This document shows positions 14,386 through 15,854 of a stretch of 15,854 nt of DNA, piece after piece; the first letter of the stretch is position 1; each line of letters begins with the position of its first letter. Both the position numbers and the translations under genes were made by a program. Source of the stretch: an uncultured bacterium. GTDB taxonomy: Bacteria > Actinomycetota > Actinomycetes > S36-B12. Below the pieces are notes generated by a model. That model did no database searches. It had not been told where the DNA came from and saw only the letters and a program-made list of their open reading frames with translations. The stretch is taken from positions 1 to 15,854 of the forward strand of contig CAITYI010000095.1 of NCBI GenBank assembly GCA_903896585.1, written 5' to 3'.

Positions 14386-14407
14386 CCGAGCGTAGGCTCG
14401 GCCTGTG
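14386..14407 (+). promoter_or_regulatory. Leaderless -10 element of the methyltransferase gene inside an inverted repeat
   Basis: TAGGCT (14393-14398), 6 nt, then GTG (14405-14407). The -10 lies within the inverted repeat CCGAGC-GTAG-GCTCGG (14386-14401), so a protein binding the repeat would block the promoter. No Shine-Dalgarno and no clear -35 are seen. Confidence 0.45.
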
Positions 14408-15637
14408 CCGGACTTCAGCCCTATTTTCCACCTGATTCCCGAGGTTGAAAAACTCATGGGTCCGGACCCCAAACCAGGTTCCGAACTGGCAGTAATCACC
14501 ACTCTTAGAGGGCAAGGCCATGACCCCGATACCGTGCGGGCCGCACTCGAGCAGGTCTCCTTGCGGTATCGGCTCGACCACTGGTGGCCAAAAGACTGGC
14601 TCCTGACCCGCGATGGTGCCGAAGCGGCAAGCCACCCACTGGTCGCGCAATTCCACGCTCGAGTAATCAGCGAAATACTCACCCATTCCGGAATCGACCG
14701 GATAGTGGATCTGGGTGCTGGTATCGGCTCAGATAGCTATGCCCTGGCCGCCCAAGGATTGGCCGTCACCGCCTGGGAGCGGGACCAGCGCACCGCAGAG
14801 TTCCTCGAGCACAATTTGCGACACTTTGCTAACGCCACCGCTATTCACGGTAACAGCGATCTCACCGAATCTGACTCGCCCGCATACTTTGTTGACCCTG
14901 CTCGCCGAAGTGGTACTCGAACTTCTGACGGCAATAGAGCACTTCCCGAACGTGATCCCCAGCGGTGGACTCCGCCACTGTCAGCGGTGATGGCCCGCAG
15001 TCGCACCGCAATCGCGTTCATGAAAGCGGCGCCCGCATTCGAACCGCCGAGAGGATGGACTCGATACTGCATCAGCGTGAATCGCACACTAGTTGAGATA
15101 TTTACCTCGAACACTTCACCGCTTAACTCCGATTCCAAAAACTTCGCCGTCATGATCGACACGGCATCTCAGGCGACGGTGGTAATCGCTGAAGGACAGC
15201 TACCTGAAGGACAGCTACTTGAAAGAGCCGCACCTAAAGCTACGGAACTCGGAGACAGCGTCTATGAAGTTGATCCAGCAATTTACCGAGCCGGGTTACA
15301 ACAGCAGGTAGCCACAGAATTTGGTCTCAACACAATTGGCAATAAAGGAATGTGGCTCACCGGTAATCAACTTGATCACCCACCTACCTACCTGCGCATG
15401 TATAAAGTGCACGCGGTCTCGCCGATCAAAGATCTTGAAAAAATGGTGGCGCACCTGCCTGGGGTTGCGATCAAGAACAAGGATTCACATTTGGAATCAG
15501 CTGCTTTGCGCACAGCTAGTAAGAAACCCGATCACAATATGTGGGCCGTGGTGGTGACAAATCTCAATGGCCATGATGTGGGTATTTTGGTCAGCCGCGA
15601 ATCGGTTACCGGAGAATTTGAGCAATTGGCATGGTAG
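14405..15637 (+). CDS. Class I SAM-dependent methyltransferase with THUMP-like C-terminal domain
   Basis: 410 residues. Seen: a helical N-terminal region (1-95), then a Rossmann methyltransferase core with motif I VDLGAGIGSD (101-110), acidic ribose-binding WERD (124-127) and motif IV-like FVDPARRSG (162-170). DPARR is characteristic of an actinobacterial group annotated as THUMP-like methyltransferases. The C-terminal part (about 330-405) fits that group's THUMP-like domain, suggesting an RNA substrate, but the substrate is unknown. Residues 263-272 (EGQLPEGQLL) come from a 15-bp tandem duplication. The GTG start is fixed by an in-frame TAG four codons upstream. It is divergent from groES and overlaps the 3' end of tsaD by 32 bp. 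Confidence 0.85.
   Translation: MPDFSPIFHLIPEVEKLMGPDPKPGSELAVITTLRGQGHDPDTVRAALEQVSLRYRLDHWWPKDWLLTRDGAEAASHPLVAQFHARVISEILTHSGIDRIVDLGAGIGSDSYALAAQGLAVTAWERDQRTAEFLEHNLRHFANATAIHGNSDLTESDSPAYFVDPARRSGTRTSDGNRALPERDPQRWTPPLSAVMARSRTAIAFMKAAPAFEPPRGWTRYCISVNRTLVEIFTSNTSPLNSDSKNFAVMIDTASQATVVIAEGQLPEGQLLERAAPKATELGDSVYEVDPAIYRAGLQQQVATEFGLNTIGNKGMWLTGNQLDHPPTYLRMYKVHAVSPIKDLEKMVAHLPGVAIKNKDSHLESAALRTASKKPDHNMWAVVVTNLNGHDVGILVSRESVTGEFEQLAW
15191..15220 (+). repeat. 15-bp in-frame tandem duplication in the methyltransferase gene
   Basis: GAAGGACAGCTACCT (15191-15205) is followed at once by GAAGGACAGCTACTT (15206-15220), with one difference. It encodes EGQLP then EGQLL and keeps the frame. Confidence 0.85.
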
Positions 15638-15854
15638 ATGATGCGGGGAAATCTAAGGGAGACGCAGGTGCACCCAAGCGAACAACGTGAGAACCCAGGG
15701 CGGCAACCATCGCACCATTGTCCGTGCACAAGCCCGGTCGAGGAATGCGCACACTGATACCTGCGGCTGCACAACGCTCCTCGGCGAGGGCGCGCAGCCG
15801 GGAATTTGCCGCCACTCCGCCGCCAATCACCAGATGGGCAGCACCGAATTCCAT
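15606..15854 (-). CDS. tsaD: tRNA N6-adenosine threonylcarbamoyltransferase TsaD (C-terminal end only)
   Basis: The last 82 residues of a protein normally about 340 long; the rest lies beyond the right edge, and the Met at the edge is internal. TsaD, with TsaB and TsaE, installs t6A37 on tRNAs that read ANN codons. The fragment contains the family's nucleotide-binding GGGVAANSRLR and, further on, PRPGLCTDNGAMVAALG, which includes the conserved metal-ligand Asp of the LCTDNGAM motif. The tail ending in AQILR is lineage-specific. The stop TAA at 15606-15608 lies inside the 3' end of the convergent methyltransferase gene (32-bp overlap). Confidence 0.95.
   Translation of the reverse strand: MEFGAAHLVIGGGVAANSRLRALAEERCAAAGISVRIPRPGLCTDNGAMVAALGSHVVRLGAPASPLDFPASSTMPIAQILR

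Overview
The window is a chromosomal block from an actinobacterium (Actinomycetota). The evidence is a WhiB3/WhiD-type iron-sulfur regulator next to groEL-groES, the paired guaB-guaB3 genes, a GabD2-type succinate-semialdehyde dehydrogenase, a GroEL1-type chaperonin with a histidine-rich tail, CIRCE operators upstream of groES, and several genes that appear to be transcribed without a leader. The base composition looks moderate (my impression is a little over half G+C, not computed), lower than in Streptomyces or Mycobacterium. A low-GC, perhaps aquatic, lineage is possible but is only a guess. I see no mobile element, CRISPR array, tRNA or rRNA. Coding density is very high, and every intergenic gap is shorter than 200 bp.

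Layout. 1-3183 (minus): a secreted zinc-peptidase-like protein with three beta-repeat domains, then the N-terminal half of the DNA helicase PcrA/UvrD, cut by the left edge. 3286-4005 (plus): a PIG-L/LmbE deacetylase. 4015-6278 (minus): a small CD225/dispanin membrane protein, GMP synthase guaA, and a four-helix membrane protein, each with its own apparent leaderless promoter. 6390-11621 (minus): a probable operon of a MerR-type regulator with a degenerate cobalamin-binding region, guaB, guaB3 and gabD2. 11760-12080 (plus): whiB3, divergent from the regulator. 12112-12145: a bidirectional terminator hairpin. 12185-14229 (minus): groES-groEL1 under a sigma-70-type promoter flanked by two CIRCE operators. 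14405-15637 (plus): a SAM-dependent methyltransferase with a THUMP-like C-terminus. 15606-15854 (minus): the 3' end of tsaD, overlapping the methyltransferase tail to tail.

Functionally, guaB (IMP to XMP) and guaA (XMP to GMP) supply guanine nucleotides. GuaB3 is a CBS-less IMPDH relative that here lacks the catalytic cysteine. whiB3 and groES-groEL1 are redox and heat-stress responsive in related organisms.

I found no convincing undescribed multi-gene system; this is conserved housekeeping territory. The most notable signals are: (a) a repeated TANNNT-N6-RTG start architecture at five genes; (b) a regulator next to guaB that keeps the W-x9-EH signature of B12 photoreceptors but has altered ligand positions; (c) the Cys-to-His change in GuaB3; (d) a C(UUCG)G-capped hairpin between groES and groEL.
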